From positions 89,462,186 to 89,526,185 of the forward strand of contig OU342630.1 of NCBI GenBank assembly GCA_910589415.1: DNA of 64,000 nt, read 5' to 3'. How positions within the stretch are numbered: position 1 is the first letter of the stretch; every line of letters starts with the position of its first letter. This DNA comes from Malachius bipustulatus (taxonomy: Eukaryota; Arthropoda; Insecta; Coleoptera; Melyridae). The position numbers and the translations under genes are program-made. Shown here one piece after another: positions 12,564 to 23,843 of the stretch. The notes beneath the pieces were generated by a model. It searched no databases and had not been told where the DNA came from. It was given only the letters and a program-made list of their open reading frames with translations.

Positions 12564-13440
12564 ATACAGTGTGACCCATTTGTTCTTGAAACACCCTGTA
12601 GAATCTTAATTTATGGTGCGATTTTAAAGAAATTTATTTTAAATCATAGAGCTTGATAAACTATATTTTGGGAAGAAAAAGCGTCTCATTCCTACAAAAT
12701 CCAAGGCCTACTAGATCAGTGTTTACTTGTAAAATCTCAAAAATTCATATTAGCGATTTTTTTAGAAAAAAACTGGGCACGCCACGGGATTCACCGGCCC
12801 TCAAAACGGTACTGTTCTAAATTTTATTGAAAATGTCGAGAGTAAAAATGATCTTGTAGTTATTTTAGAAATTCATAATAATACTCTGAATTTTCATAAA
12901 TTTATTTGAAAAAGGTCAAAATCTATCATAAGTAAAAATTAAAATTAAAAAAAAGTAAAAAAAAAGTAAATAAAAAAAAATATTAAAAAAATAAATAAAT
13001 AGGTAAATAAAAAATTATAAATAAAAAATTAAAGTACCTACCTACATTATCACCAACTAGACGTACAATTTCTATTTTGTCTCTCCTGACCTTTTCGAAT
13101 AAATTAATGAAAATTCGGAGTTCTATTATGAATTTCTAAAATAACTGCAAGATCCTTATTACTCTGACATTTCCAATAAAATTTAGTACAGTACCGTTTT
13201 GAGGGCTGGTGAATCCAGTAGCGTGCACAGTTTTTTTCTAAAAAAATAGCTAATATGAATTTTTGAGATTTTACAAGTAAACACTGATCTAGTAGGCCTT
13301 GGATTTTGTAGGAATGAGACGCTTTTTGCTCCCAAAATATAGTTTATCAAGCTCTATGATTTAAAAGAAATTTCTTTAAAATCGCACCATAAATTAAGAT
13401 TCTACAGGGTGTTTCAAGAACAAATGGGTCACACTGTATA
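12564..13440. mobile_element. Foldback element, about 880 bp, near-perfect arms
   Basis: The left end ATACAGTGTGACCCATTTGT, then TCTTGAAACACCCTGTAGAA, is mirrored exactly in kind at 13400-13440. The arms extend about 300 bp each, including CCAAGGCCTACTAGATCAGT and its inverse, and enclose an A-rich low-complexity centre (12940-13035). No coding capacity. Confidence 0.8.
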
Positions 13441-13933
13441 TTTTTTATTATTGGAGATTAATTATTAATTTTTTGTAGACCTACATAAGCAAGCAGTTAA
13501 GAGGTATCCATCCGACATTTAAGAAAAATTTCAAAGCCGACTAGATCTCAAAGTGTTGATCTCAAACTTTTGTTTTTCTAATGGCCGCCATAATGTATTT
13601 TCATGTCATTCTGTATTAAAAGAATTACGGAAACCAAAAATCTATCACATTAAAAAAAATTATTCAATATTTTTTGAAACATTCAAAAAACATTCAGTCT
13701 CTTTTTGCGAAAAGAACTAACACTCAACCATTTTGCGCTTATATTAAACAGTGTTGTTGATGTCAGGTGAACGTACCTATTTTCTCATACATTAAAATAC
13801 AATATGCCTGCAATTTTTCATGTGGACTCTTCCACACCACCACAAAGGTATAGTCTCCCATTGAACCGTACGGATCTATCTGAGGATTTAATCCCCTTTT
13901 ATGAAAGGGGGGAAATTACTTCATGACTGGTCA

Positions 13934-14266
13934 ATTTACAATCTTTTTCTTTTGGTTTTCGTCTTTTGTCAATTGCTTATCCTAATTTGTCAAATGCTTT
14001 TCCCATTTATCAAACGTCAGTGCGTGATTTTTCAATTGAAATTCCTTTTTTGTCAAATGAGATTCCTTTTTTATCAAATGCTTTTCCAATATTACGATAC
14101 TGTCACTGCAGGTAAATAGGTAAAGCAATTGACGTAAAGTGAAACTGATTTGACATAAAAGGAAATTGATTGATAAAAATAATTAATAGTAAGAAAACTA
14201 AAACCATTTGACATACTGGGAAAAGCAATTGACAAAAGAGGAAAACCAAAAGCAAAAGACTGTAAT
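13934..14266. repeat. Foldback repeat built of TTTGTCAATTGC/TTTGTCAAATG motifs
   Basis: The left half repeats TTTTGTCAAATG-like units every 25-30 bp. The right half carries the inverse units (CAATTGACAAAAGAGG, CATTTGACATA), with outer arms matching over ATCTTTTTCTTTTGGTTTTC and its mirror. The 72-codon ORF here (13901-14119) is the translated repeat, not a membrane protein gene. Confidence 0.65.
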
Positions 14267-14269
14267 ATA

Positions 14270-15870
14270 AAAAACCTTCTTGCGCATCAATCGCAGAAAT
14301 AGTGTATTTTTATGCGATTCAATTATGAATATTTTCACCGCTTTTTAAATTGAATTTCTGAAATTTTCCATAGTCAGGTCATATTAGCGTAGTGGTTTAC
14401 TGAGAAAATGGATTTTAAAATTAACAAAATAAAAAAAAAATGGCAAATTTATTTTTTTTTCCTTTTCCTGGGTCCGCCACTGGCTAACTTTACTTAAAAA
14501 ATACTATTCTTTACACTACCTTTAATAAATTCGCAAAAATCGAAAGGGGAATTTTGAAAACCGAAAATTTGAAATTTTAGAGGAATAAACATCATGTAAA
14601 AATATTCGAATATCTCCGCCATTTTTCTTATTTGCTTCTTGAAATTTTTCAGAGTTAGGGGTTATTCGTATAGTTGTCTACTGGAAAAACCTCAGCTCAA
14701 TTCCTTCAAAAAAGGCTCATAAACGGTTATAGAAATTTATCAATTTTTACCCTTTTCCTACCCACGCCACTACTGGCTTATTAATGAAAAATATGCAAAT
14801 TTTACTGCATTAACTCAAATTTAAAATAATTTTCTTCCAATCGTGTCAATTTGGTTTAAATTTGTTTTTCTAACTTGCTTATAGGTAGGTAGGTATAGGA
14901 GTTCCAAATCTGTCAATTTTTTCTAAAATTGAAAAGGCCGCCATTTTGAAACGGTTCGATTTTATTCAAATACAGTAACGACTTCTTGCGGCTATCTTAC
15001 TCATAAAAAAATTTCAGCCCCCTAGATTGAAAACTGCGACCAGAAACCGTGCCTCATAGACGGTTTTTATTTTTAATTTGGAAGCACACCCTGTAGAAAT
15101 AACGCAGCTTTAGGGAAATTTTTTAACGAAAATCAAATGTCATTTCGAAGTTTCACCAGGGTAAAAAATTTCGTTCACTAATCCTTAAATATTAAGCTTC
15201 AGCAGCGGTTTTATAATTTTAGAGAAATAAACATCATATGAAAAAAATATTAAAACCTATCTCCGCCATTTTTTTTATTTACTTCTTGAAACTTTAAAGG
15301 GTTAAAGTATATTAGTGTACTTGCCTACTGTGAAAATTTCAGTTCAATTTCTTTAAAAATGAACTCATAGACGGTTATAGAAATTTAGACATTTTTAACC
15401 TTTTCCTACCCACGCCACTGGCTTATTAATATAAATAATGCCAATTTTATTGCTTTAATTCAAATTTCGAATAGTTTTCTTCCAATCTTGTTAATTTTAT
15501 TTTAAAGTTTTATTGCCATCTTGTTCATACAGGGACTCAAAAAATAGCAAATTTTCAAAAAATTCAAATGGCTGCCATTTTGAAACGACTTGGCCGATTT
15601 TTCTCAAGTCCAATACCAGACCACTCCTTGTGGATATCTTACTCCCACAAAAATTTCAGCCTCCTAGATTGAAAACTGCGACCTGAAATGATACCACAAG
15701 AAACGGATTTCTGGAATTTTGAAGGGACACCCTGTAGAAGTGACTCGACTTTTGGAAATTTTTTCAACGAAAATCTAACACCAATCCAAAGTTTTATAAG
15801 GATCCAAAATTTCGTTCACTAATCTTCAAAGATAAAGCTACAGGAGCGTTTTGAAAATCGAAATTTCGCG
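14270..15870 (+). repeat. Long interspersed repeat, copy A (partly internally duplicated)
   Basis: Starts with GCGCATCAATCGCAGAAATA and contains two successive similar blocks, each with a TCTCCGCCATTTTTCTTATT-like run, a CCCACGCCACTGGCTTATTA-like run and a terminal CACCCTGTAGAA. An inverted copy lies at about 32340-33615; fragments lie at 22853-22955 and 46789-47030. No conserved ORF. The block endings resemble the foldback termini, suggesting composite growth by repeated insertions. Confidence 0.65.
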
Positions 15871-16726
15871 TTTTTGGAGAAATATATAAATATATATATA
15901 TAAATATATATTTGAAAATTAGGTAAAGGCAAGCGGTGTGTCGCAAATAAAAGGTATGATCCTTTTTTGTTAAACTCAATATATTTCGATCTTAATTTAG
16001 ATGTTCATCAGGAGAAAACAAATGATCAAAATAAAATTAGCATCTTTAAAATCCTAAAAATCTTCATAAGGTAATGTTAATAAAGTTCGTGTTGTAAATT
16101 TATGCCAAAAAACCATTTAATATTTATAAATATCAACATTTATGAATAATTTTGATGAGAATTTAGAAAATTTTTTTTTGATATATCTTATGACATAAAA
16201 GTTTTGAAGTTTTTTAACATTGAATGTTTTCAATTTGACCACTGTGTATTACCTACTAGTAATTCTTCAATTCTTAGAAATAAACCTTGAAAATTAGTTT
16301 AGGGACATGTGAACAGTTTCGCTGCCTCTTCAATCGTTTTCTAGTTACCTATTCGTAATAAGTTAGCATAAAAGTAAAGATTCAACAATTTCACTGTGGA
16401 TTATGAACTCAGATATTTATGTTTATACAACTCTTTATAGTTCTGCTCCTCTGACAGCTAATTCCTCTCGTACCGATAACAGTCAAGAGAATTTTTATAA
16501 TATTACTATCACTAATATATATATTTTATTCAACTAATCTCGAACATACGGTCTTTTAGTGTGGTTAACTGTCTATATTTATCTATACTGTAAAACCTAT
16601 CAAGGAAACGTTACTCATTTACGATAAAAGAATGATTTCTGGCTTTACATGACAAAATGACGTACCAATATCTACACCTAGCCACGTTCTTTGGAAACGT
16701 AGTTGTTGTGATTCAACTTTATAGAG
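15871..16726. other. Spacer before exon 3
   Basis: Contains a short ATATATAA microsatellite at about 15882-15912 and another near 16514. No promoter motif better than background was found in front of exon 3. Confidence 0.35.
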
Positions 16727-17363
16727 ATGTTTATACATACGCATTGTTCCCTCTTTTTGTTTTCGGTGCTAATTACTGTTTCTAGTGTCGTGCTTGAAAA
16801 TGAAAAGTGCCCCAAAAATTTAGCTGTCAATGTGACGAAATCAAACAATGACGATTATTATCATACAGCAGACAAGCACATCAGACTTTATGACGAGCAC
16901 GTCTTTACTGTGGATGGTCAATTGAAGGGTTGTATCTGTAACGTAACAAAATGCATTCGAAAGTGTTGCGCGCCAAACAAAAAATTCATTGTTAGCCTAG
17001 AAGATGAAAATAAATGTTCTAACACGGGTGTTGATCTTGAATTCGATATCTACAGAGGAATCGAAAATGCCAATAACATTAGTAAGGATCAATTGTATTT
17101 TATACACGGTTATTCCTCCTGCGATGGTGTAGACATGGTTGTTTCGCCGGATTTCATAGAAGACGACAAATTTTATGTGCAGGAAAATGGGTCAGTGTAT
17201 ATTCCCAGTATGGAGATGGTTGCTCATCAATCAGATTTCTGTATTGACATCATGGATGTCTATGACATCAAAAATACTTTTGGAGTGGTGGTCTGTCTAC
17301 CAGCAGATGATGAAAAATTGGAAGATGAGGGAAAATCAGTGGCTATGTGGCAAAAACTTGTAG
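16727..17363 (+). CDS. Methuselah-like GPCR ectodomain, array exon 3 (canonical ten-cysteine type)
   Basis: Signal peptide at residues 1-22, then a full Mth ectodomain with ten cysteines: C28, C69, C71, C76, C80, C81, C97, C132, C172 and C190. The signature GCICNVTKCIRKCC spans 68-81, FYVQENGSVYIPS spans 149-161 and DFCID 170-174. Potential N-glycosylation at NVT, NIS and NGS. The exon stops at GTA G|GTAAGA (phase 1). Exon 4 is a close tandem copy, about two-thirds identical by eye over residues 61-212, with the same exon length (637 bp). No 7TM exon follows before exon 4. Intron retention adds only KKYF-type residues and a stop. By family the domain binds ligand outside the cell; its partner membrane exon is not in view. 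Confidence 0.88.
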
Positions 17364-17719
17364 GTAAGAAATATTTTTAACAAATCTTTCTTTTCGTTGC
17401 CTGAATTACCTACTTATATGAGACAAAAAGACCAAACCATAACCATTCAGGTTTGATGAAATGAAATGTCAGATAGACTTGAACATCACTCTCTCACCCG
17501 TATTAGAGCGTCTGCGTCATATATTGGTTTAAATACCGAGAATATTATTATTTTTGTCTACTAATTCGACTTACGTAAAAGACTGTGATAATGGACAGGA
17601 TGCTATAATAGTATATATTGACTATTTCTTTATACGGGGTGGGCCATCGAAAAGGTAACAAGCCTAATAGTTTGAAAAGTGAAGATGTATTCGAAAAACG
17701 GCGAAACAGGTGGATTTTG

Positions 17720-18140
17720 TTATCAAGGGAGACATATTTTCGTGACAAATTTAACTACCGAAGTTCACCCCCTTGGCAGGGGTAGCTACCCCTTTGCTTA
17801 TCATCATGGGGAAGAGCTATCGAGTGATACATCATTTGAAAGCTACAATCTTTACAACAATATCCAACATTTTGGGTTTCGCTTACATACAGGGTGGCCC
17901 AACAAAAACGTAGCTCGCCCGAGTTACGTTTTCGTTGGGCCACCCTGTATGTAAGCGAAACCCAAAATGTTGGATATCGTTATAAAGAGAATAAGAGAAT
18001 TCAAATAGCTTTCAAATAATGTATCACTCGATATCTGTTCCTTATGATGATAAGCAAATAAGCAAAGGGGTAGCTACCCCTGCCAAGGGGGTGAACTTAG
18101 GTAGTTAAATTTGTCACAGAAATATGTCCCCCTCGATAAC
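17720..18140. mobile_element. Large palindrome centred at about 17918, foldback element
   Basis: Two arms of about 200 bp meet at GTAGCTCG/CCGAGTTAC. The central 70 bp (ATACAGGGTGGCCCAACAAA and its exact inverse TTCGTTGGGCCACCCTGTAT) is an almost perfect hairpin. The outer blocks CCCCCTTGGCAGGGGTAGCT and AGCTACCCCTGCCAAGGGGG are also mirrored. Two ORFs here (17679-17954 and 17755-17943) are palindromic shadows. Confidence 0.8.
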
Positions 18141-18840
18141 AGGGACGCCACTGGAAATCAATTTTTCTTGAATAACTTTTAAACTACTTTTAATGCTAAA
18201 AAGTTCGAGATCAACCCTAGCATCTTCTAATATCGGAATCTTCTAAGTCATCGTCGCAGTGAGCCCTGAGCATATTATGGATTAAACGTTTAGCTTCTTT
18301 ACTCGCTCTTCGGTACTTTCCACGGCTTTCCCCAACCCCAGCTTCTTGCCAGGTCTTAAAAAGTTTTCCTAGTTCCGACTTTCAACGTCTGATTCCCACC
18401 ACTTTGCCTTTTTGTTGTCTCTTAACGGTCTTTTTGAAAATGTCAAATTTTCAGAAGCTCTGCGGAGCCACTGGTTCTGAGGCTCACTACACAAAATATT
18501 ACTTCCGCAGATCTTCGTCGTAATGCTTCAAGGCTTACTTAACCAACGGTCTCCCTCAGCATGAAGTAAGTTTGTACCAACGGATTTTAGCTGAATTTAT
18601 GCATTACGAAGTCGACTATTATTAAAGTCGATGTTGCTGAAGTACTCGTATATCTGAGCGTCTGCTCCATCATATTTGTAAAAAAATTTGTTTTTTTGGT
18701 GGTTATTTGGGTTTGAAAACGCATTGATTGAACCTTGTGCGTTGCATTGACTTTTGTCCACATACGACCATATACATATAGATTCTTTGGTAGCAGTCCG
18801 TAAGAAGTTCGTTCCAGCATGACCGTTGAAGAATAATATT
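18141..18840. other. Spacer, no supported gene
   Basis: The 98-codon - strand ORF at 18587-18883 shows no family motif and runs into the element to its right. Otherwise unremarkable. Confidence 0.35.
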
Positions 18841-19548
18841 GGCGGCTCTCACACTGAGGCAACAAACAATAAGCAACTAGCAACTGTCAATAAGCAATAC
18901 GCAATATTATTTTGGTTCGCTCTCACATTGAAACAACAGTATTGCCAGAAACTCTGATCATCATGTCATCCGAGGACAGGACTCCGATGACATGATATTA
19001 CTGTGGCGGAATCAAAAAAAAAAAAAAAAAACGACAAACGAAAAGGAGATTGGGTGCACCCAGCTTTTAAGCTTTTACTTAATTAATCATCATGGGGGCA
19101 GCATCTGCCCAAGAGAACTCAGAGCCCATCCTATACCCGATTTCAAAACTGTTACCGAATGATCACTTCTCTTCTGCTGTGGTTCTTTCGAATGAAATCG
19201 TAAATACAGGGATATTTTTCCACTATTTCTACGAATTTTGTATTAAGAACTGGATCGTCCGACATTTTCGAACTTTTAATAATATAAAATAAAAAAACGT
19301 AGTTATCTATGCACAAACCTCTTACGTCACGACTCGAAAAACTGCAATATTTATTGCTTTTCAACATGCACGGTGTATCGCTAGAAATATTATCCCCGCA
19401 ACCAGCAATATTTTTGGTTCGACCGATATCGAGTTGCTCTAATATGAGACCCCCAATTTAATTCTATGTAAAATACTTGTTAGCAATATTATTGTGTGTT
19501 GCCTATTGACAAATGCTTATTGCTTGTTGCCTCAGTGTGAGAGCCGCC
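18841..19548. mobile_element. Decayed PIF/Harbinger-type element with HARBI1- and MADF-like remnants
   Basis: GGCGGCTCTCACACTGAGGC, then AACA, is mirrored by TGTT-type sequence and GCCTCAGTGTGAGAGCCGCC at the other end, giving TIRs of more than 20 bp around 708 bp. On the + strand the frame after 19030 reads KRKGDWVHP, the N-terminal motif style of HARBI1-type transposases. On the - strand 19152-19367 reads FVEIVEKYPCIYDFI, the opening of a MADF domain, the partner DNA-binding protein of Harbinger elements. Both are truncated. A poly-A run lies at 19015-19030. Class assignment rests on these two motifs together. Confidence 0.6.
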
Positions 19549-19639
19549 GAAATGTCATGGGCAATATGGGCTTTGTCTCATCGTGGATCTTAATGTCATG
19601 ATTTATTATAAAAAAAAACTAATTAGATTATAAATAAGG

Positions 19640-20493
19640 TACAGGGTGAGTCCTCTAAGATGGAAAGCTCGATTACACCTATACCATTAAAGATATCGAA
19701 GTGAACCAAAAAGTGCTGCAAATGGGAGGGTAAAGTGTAGTTTGTAAAATTATTTTCAGATACACAGGATGGTCCAATATCGCTGTACGCCATACAACTT
19801 TGTTATTTTAAACAGGACACCTATATATTATTACATCTTTAGATTATTTGAGAGAAGTTAAAAAGAATGGTTTGTAAAGTTGAAGTTTGTAATGAGCAAT
19901 TTATGAGTTATAAACAAGTGAAATTTGCGATTTTCCATTTTCAAAGCAGCTTTTCTTAAAAACAGCTCATAATAGAGGAAAACGGTTTACATGTCCCTAT
20001 CTTAATTTTTAATTTGGTATCCTATCATGTAGCTGAAATTTTTATACCGGGTGATGAAAATAATCAAATTTTTTACCACTGTGTATAAAAATTTCATCCA
20101 TCCAATAGGATACCGCTTGAAAAGTTAAGATAGGGACATGTAAACCGTTTTCCCATATCTCGAGCTGTTTTCAATATAAGCTGTTTTGAAAATGGAAAAT
20201 CGCGATTTTCATTTGTTTATAACTCATAAACCGCTCATTACAAACTTCAAAGTTGCAAACCATTCTTTTTGAATTTTCTCAAGCAATATGCAAATGTAAT
20301 AATATAGAGGGTGTCCTATTTAAAATAACAAAGTTGTATGGCGTACAGCGATATTGGGCCATCCTGTGTATCTGAAAATAACTTTACAAACTGTACTTTA
20401 CCCTCCCATTTACAGCACTTTTTGGTTTATTTCGATATATTTAATGGTGTAGGTGTTATCGAGCTTTCCATCTTAGGGGACTCACTCTGTATA
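19640..20493. mobile_element. Foldback element, about 850 bp
   Basis: GTACAGGGTGAGTCCTCTAA, then GATGGAAAGCTCGA, is mirrored by TCGAGCTTTCCATCTTAGGG and GACTCACTCTGTATA. Inner mirrored blocks include CAAAAAGTGCTGCAAATGGG and the ATGAGTTATAAACAAGTGAA core shared with other elements here. The 84-codon + ORF at 20338-20592 reads the right arm and is not a gene. Confidence 0.8.
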
Positions 20494-20589
20494 ATAGTCC
20501 TGAGGACCGTGGCCAATAAAACACACTATAGACTTCCGATGCCGCTAACCTGTTCTTGTGACAATATTTGTCAACGCCACGTGAACTGT

Positions 20590-20817
20590 TGAATTTTCTC
20601 AGAGAATCTGAAAACGTAATAATATACAGTGTTCCACTTAAAATATGACGGAAAGATGACGGTTACTGCCGGTATAACCGGAAGTGATATAGAGTTGTAA
20701 ATATTTTAGTTTAGTTCTTCGTAATTGAGAACATAAACGAGGAAATATTTAGTTTTCTATTCCAATAAATTTTTCCATTTATGAATGTCCTAAGGTTCTC
20801 GCGTCTCGCCCTGTATA
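20590..20817. repeat. Right-half fragment of the 8.25 kb foldback family
   Basis: Carries ATAATATACAGTGTTCCAC, ATAACCGGAAGTGATATAGA and AGGTTCTCGCGTCTCGCCCT in the same order as the right half of the element ending at 9112. Its left half is missing or replaced by the adjacent element. Confidence 0.65.
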
Positions 20818-21096
20818 CCTCATACGAATAGCGGACAATATAATTCCGTTATTTGTTCTTTTTTTTAATTTGAAATGTTATTAAATTGACGATACCCAGT
20901 AAGACGATTTAATTCATATTTCAATTTCCTAATGTTTACATAAGGATATTTATCTAATAAATATTGTCCCATAATCAACGAAACGTTGCTCAACTATAGG
21001 ATAACATGAGGATTTCTATTTTTTCATTGCCAAGTGATGTGCTAAATAATATTCTGTTCTAACTTTCGCATTTTATTGAAATGCAACCTGTTAGAG

Positions 21097-21733
21097 ATGT
21101 TTAAGCATAGTTATTTTTCTTGCTCCTTTTTCTTTTCGGTGTCAATTATCATCTCGAGCGTTGTGTTTGCAAATAAAAAGTGCCCCAGTAATCTAGCAGT
21201 AAATGTGACAAAATCAAATTACGGCGATTATTACACAGCAAAGCATAACGTCAAGCTTAACGAAAAGCATGTCTTTACTCTGGATGGTCAATTGAAGGGT
21301 TGTATCTGCAACGTAACCAAATGCATTAGAAAGTGTTGCGCGTCAGGCGAAAAACTCATTGTTAATATGGAAGAAGAAAACAAGTGTTCTAAAACAGATT
21401 TAGATCCTGAATTCAATATTTACAGAGGCACTCAAAATGTTAATAATATTAGCAGAGACGATTTCTATTTTATACACGGTCTTTCTTCCTGCCACGGTGT
21501 AGGCATGATTATTTCACCGGATTTCATCGAAGAAGACAACTTTTATGTGCAGGAAAATGGGTCAGTGTATATTCCTAGTCTGGAGATTCTTTCTTATCAG
21601 TCAGATTTTTGTGTTGACGTTATGGATATTGATGATATTAGAAACACTTTGGGAGCGGTGGTCTGTCTACCAGAGGGTGATGACATCTTTGATGACGAAG
21701 AAAAATCCATAGCCGAGTTTCAAAAACTTGTAG
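21097..21733 (+). CDS. Methuselah-like GPCR ectodomain, array exon 4 (ten-cysteine type, tandem copy of exon 3)
   Basis: Start chosen at the ATG at 21097, matching the start context of exon 3 (AGAGATGTTTA in both), rather than an in-frame TTG at 21076. Signal peptide at residues 1-23, then C29, GCICNVTKCIRKCC at 68-81, C97, C132, FYVQENGSVYIPS at 149-161, DFCVD at 170-174 and VVC at 188-190. The exon is 637 bp, as in exon 3, and ends GTA G|GTAAGA in phase 1. Both flanking donor and start contexts are conserved with exon 3, so the duplication included them. No 7TM segment follows before exon 5. Reading through the donor gives 11-12 further residues before a stop. Family role: extracellular ligand-binding domain. 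Confidence 0.88.
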
Positions 21734-22385
21734 GTAAGAAATATTTAAACATTTCTTCGTGTGTGTTTTCTTAATTATTTAGATAAAACAGACTCGAGAG
21801 ATCAGAAGATATATGGAGTTATCCGGCGATCATTAAAATTACCTATTTATCTTATCAAAGTGAGATATAGAAAATTTAGTATAGGCAGTAAGCATGTCGC
21901 TCCTTATGTGACCCGGCGGTCACATCATATGATTTGTGTTTCACATTTTTAAGCATTTGTAGTTGTGTAACATTGTTGATTTATTGTCGTAATCGTTATC
22001 TACTATATCTTCTATTGCGCTATCTTTTTAACAACGTTGTCAGATTAAAAACAATCAGCGGTATATTAATAACAGAGGCTTAGTAGGGTTTTTACTAGTT
22101 GTCTATTGCTACTCAGAGACTAGCAACTATAATACTCGTACATGGAACAATACTTTCAGCTGTCAATTCGTTATTGGCAATCTCTTAAAGTGGCGTACTT
22201 TAGCGTAATAATAGTCAATCCCGTTCTAATAGCTAGGTGAATCTGGCAAGCATGAAGTTGCCATGAAAAGACGATTTCTTGCATTGTCAATTCTTAAAAA
22301 TTAATCTTCGGACGTTGACAATGGATAGATATCAACAATGTTGAAGTATACTTATAATTCATTTAAAAAATTAACTTTGCTCAAT
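21734..22385. other. Intron/spacer after exon 4
   Basis: A short + ORF (21761-21952) starts inside the exon's read-through tail and has no motif. No 7TM-like segment. Confidence 0.35.
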
Positions 22386-23193
22386 ACAGGGTGTTTCACC
22401 AGCCGACCGATATAGCTTAAGGGTAGGTTGCAGTTTTTCAATGCGATTCAGGATCTGGTTTAATGGTTAACGAAAATTTTCCGGGGCTTTTCGTTTCGAT
22501 GTTACAGGGTGTTTCATGCATTTTGCCTAAATTTTTGATGAGCAGTATCTCTTGAACGAATTGATGGAATTTAATTAAATTTGGTAGATATGCTCTACAA
22601 ATAACACCTAATACCTCGTATTTTTAGCCGATCCGAAAACTGCAGGGCCGTACTTAATTTTTCAGGTCTCCAACGGTTTTGTCAAAAGGTTCGCTCTTCA
22701 AAGTTTAGTATACCATTTCCTAAAACTACATGAAAAATGCTACAATTGAAGTGAAAAAATGACTTGGAACAGCAAATCTCGCAAGATGCGCAGTTCACGT
22801 CTAGCTTTCACCTTCCTATAAAAATCGGACAGTACAAGCGAAATAGAAAGAAAAAACATTCTTGCGCATCAATCGCATAAATAGTGTATTTTTATGCGAT
22901 TTAATTATGAATATATTCACCGCTTTTTAAATTGATTTTCTTAAATTTTACTGTGAAAATTTCATTTCATTTCGTTTGGAAACGTGCCAGAAAACATCAA
23001 AAAACAAGAAAAACTAAAATGGAAAAAATTGTTTTTTCAATAATTCTGAATCAAAAATAATTTTTACAATCTCCTTCGGCCATTGCATTGCCCTTCTGGT
23101 TAATTTTTTCCCCATTTAACCGACCCTGTATCTCCCACGGTTCCTGAGATCCCCATAGGTATATGCATTCTTATCTAGGACACAGTGTATAAG
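22386..23193. repeat. Cluster of ACAGGGTG-ended repeat fragments
   Basis: Begins TACAGGGTGTTTCACCAGCC, has an internal TTACAGGGTGTTTCATGCAT at about 22503, the GCGCATCAATCGCATAAATA fragment of the 14.3 kb family at 22865, ACCGACCCTGTATCTCCCAC at 23120 and GGACACAGTGTATA at the end. It looks like nested insertion of several families; boundaries are approximate. Confidence 0.5.
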
Positions 23194-23366
23194 CAACTCT
23201 CTCGTGAATCAACCATTAAAAAATAAAGTGAGATAGGAATGCAGCACCATCGCTTTGCCTCGAACTCTTTTCGAACCCTATCCAGCTATATGAACTCATA
23301 TTACCATAACCATAAAGATGGACAGTCTGAACTGAAAATGCCGCGATTGAATCGGCAGCTTAGACA

Positions 23367-23843
23367 ATACAGGATGTCCCGTAATTAGCGTGCAATACTG
23401 AAACAGCAGATTCTATTTTCAAAAATATGAAAAAAAGTTCCTCTAAAAATAGGCCGAGAAATGCTTCCTAAGGGGGCTACAGCCCCCGAAAGGGGAGCCC
23501 ATGAAGATGGTTTTTAATTGATATTTTTAATTAAAAAAAGTTCGTGTGGTTTTAACCTCACTCCTTACCTATCTAACCCCCCTCTGATGGAAATTTTAAA
23601 ATTTTTGTAATTACATCTTATTCGCCATAAAAAGTTTGATAAATTCCCAAAATTTCACTTTTCTATCTTGAACGGGTTCGGAGATATTAAATAAAAACCA
23701 TCTTCATGAGCTCCCCTTTCTGGGGCTGTAGTCCCCTTAGGAAGCATTTCTCGATCTATTTTTATAGGAACATTTTTTCATATTTTTGAAAATAGAATCT
23801 GCTGTTTCAGTATTGCACGCTAATTACGGGACACCCTGTATAA
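23367..23843. mobile_element. Foldback element, 477 bp
   Basis: TACAGGATGTCCCGTAATTA, then GCGTGCAATACTGAAACAGC, is mirrored through GCTGTTTCAGTATTGCACGC and TAATTACGGGACACCCTGTA. The inner arms carry AAGGGGGCTACAGCCCCCGA and its inverse. A left-half copy lies at 37361-37630. Confidence 0.8.

Noticed and set aside
13901..14119. Phe/Leu/Gln-rich ORF that looks like membrane segments
   Set aside because: It is the translation of a tandem TTTTGTCAAATG repeat in a foldback.
17175..17363. Second frame within exon 3
   Set aside because: Overlaps the strongly conserved ectodomain frame and has no motif of its own.
17679..17954. ORFs on both strands at the 17.9 kb palindrome
   Set aside because: Mirror-image shadows of inverted repeat arms.
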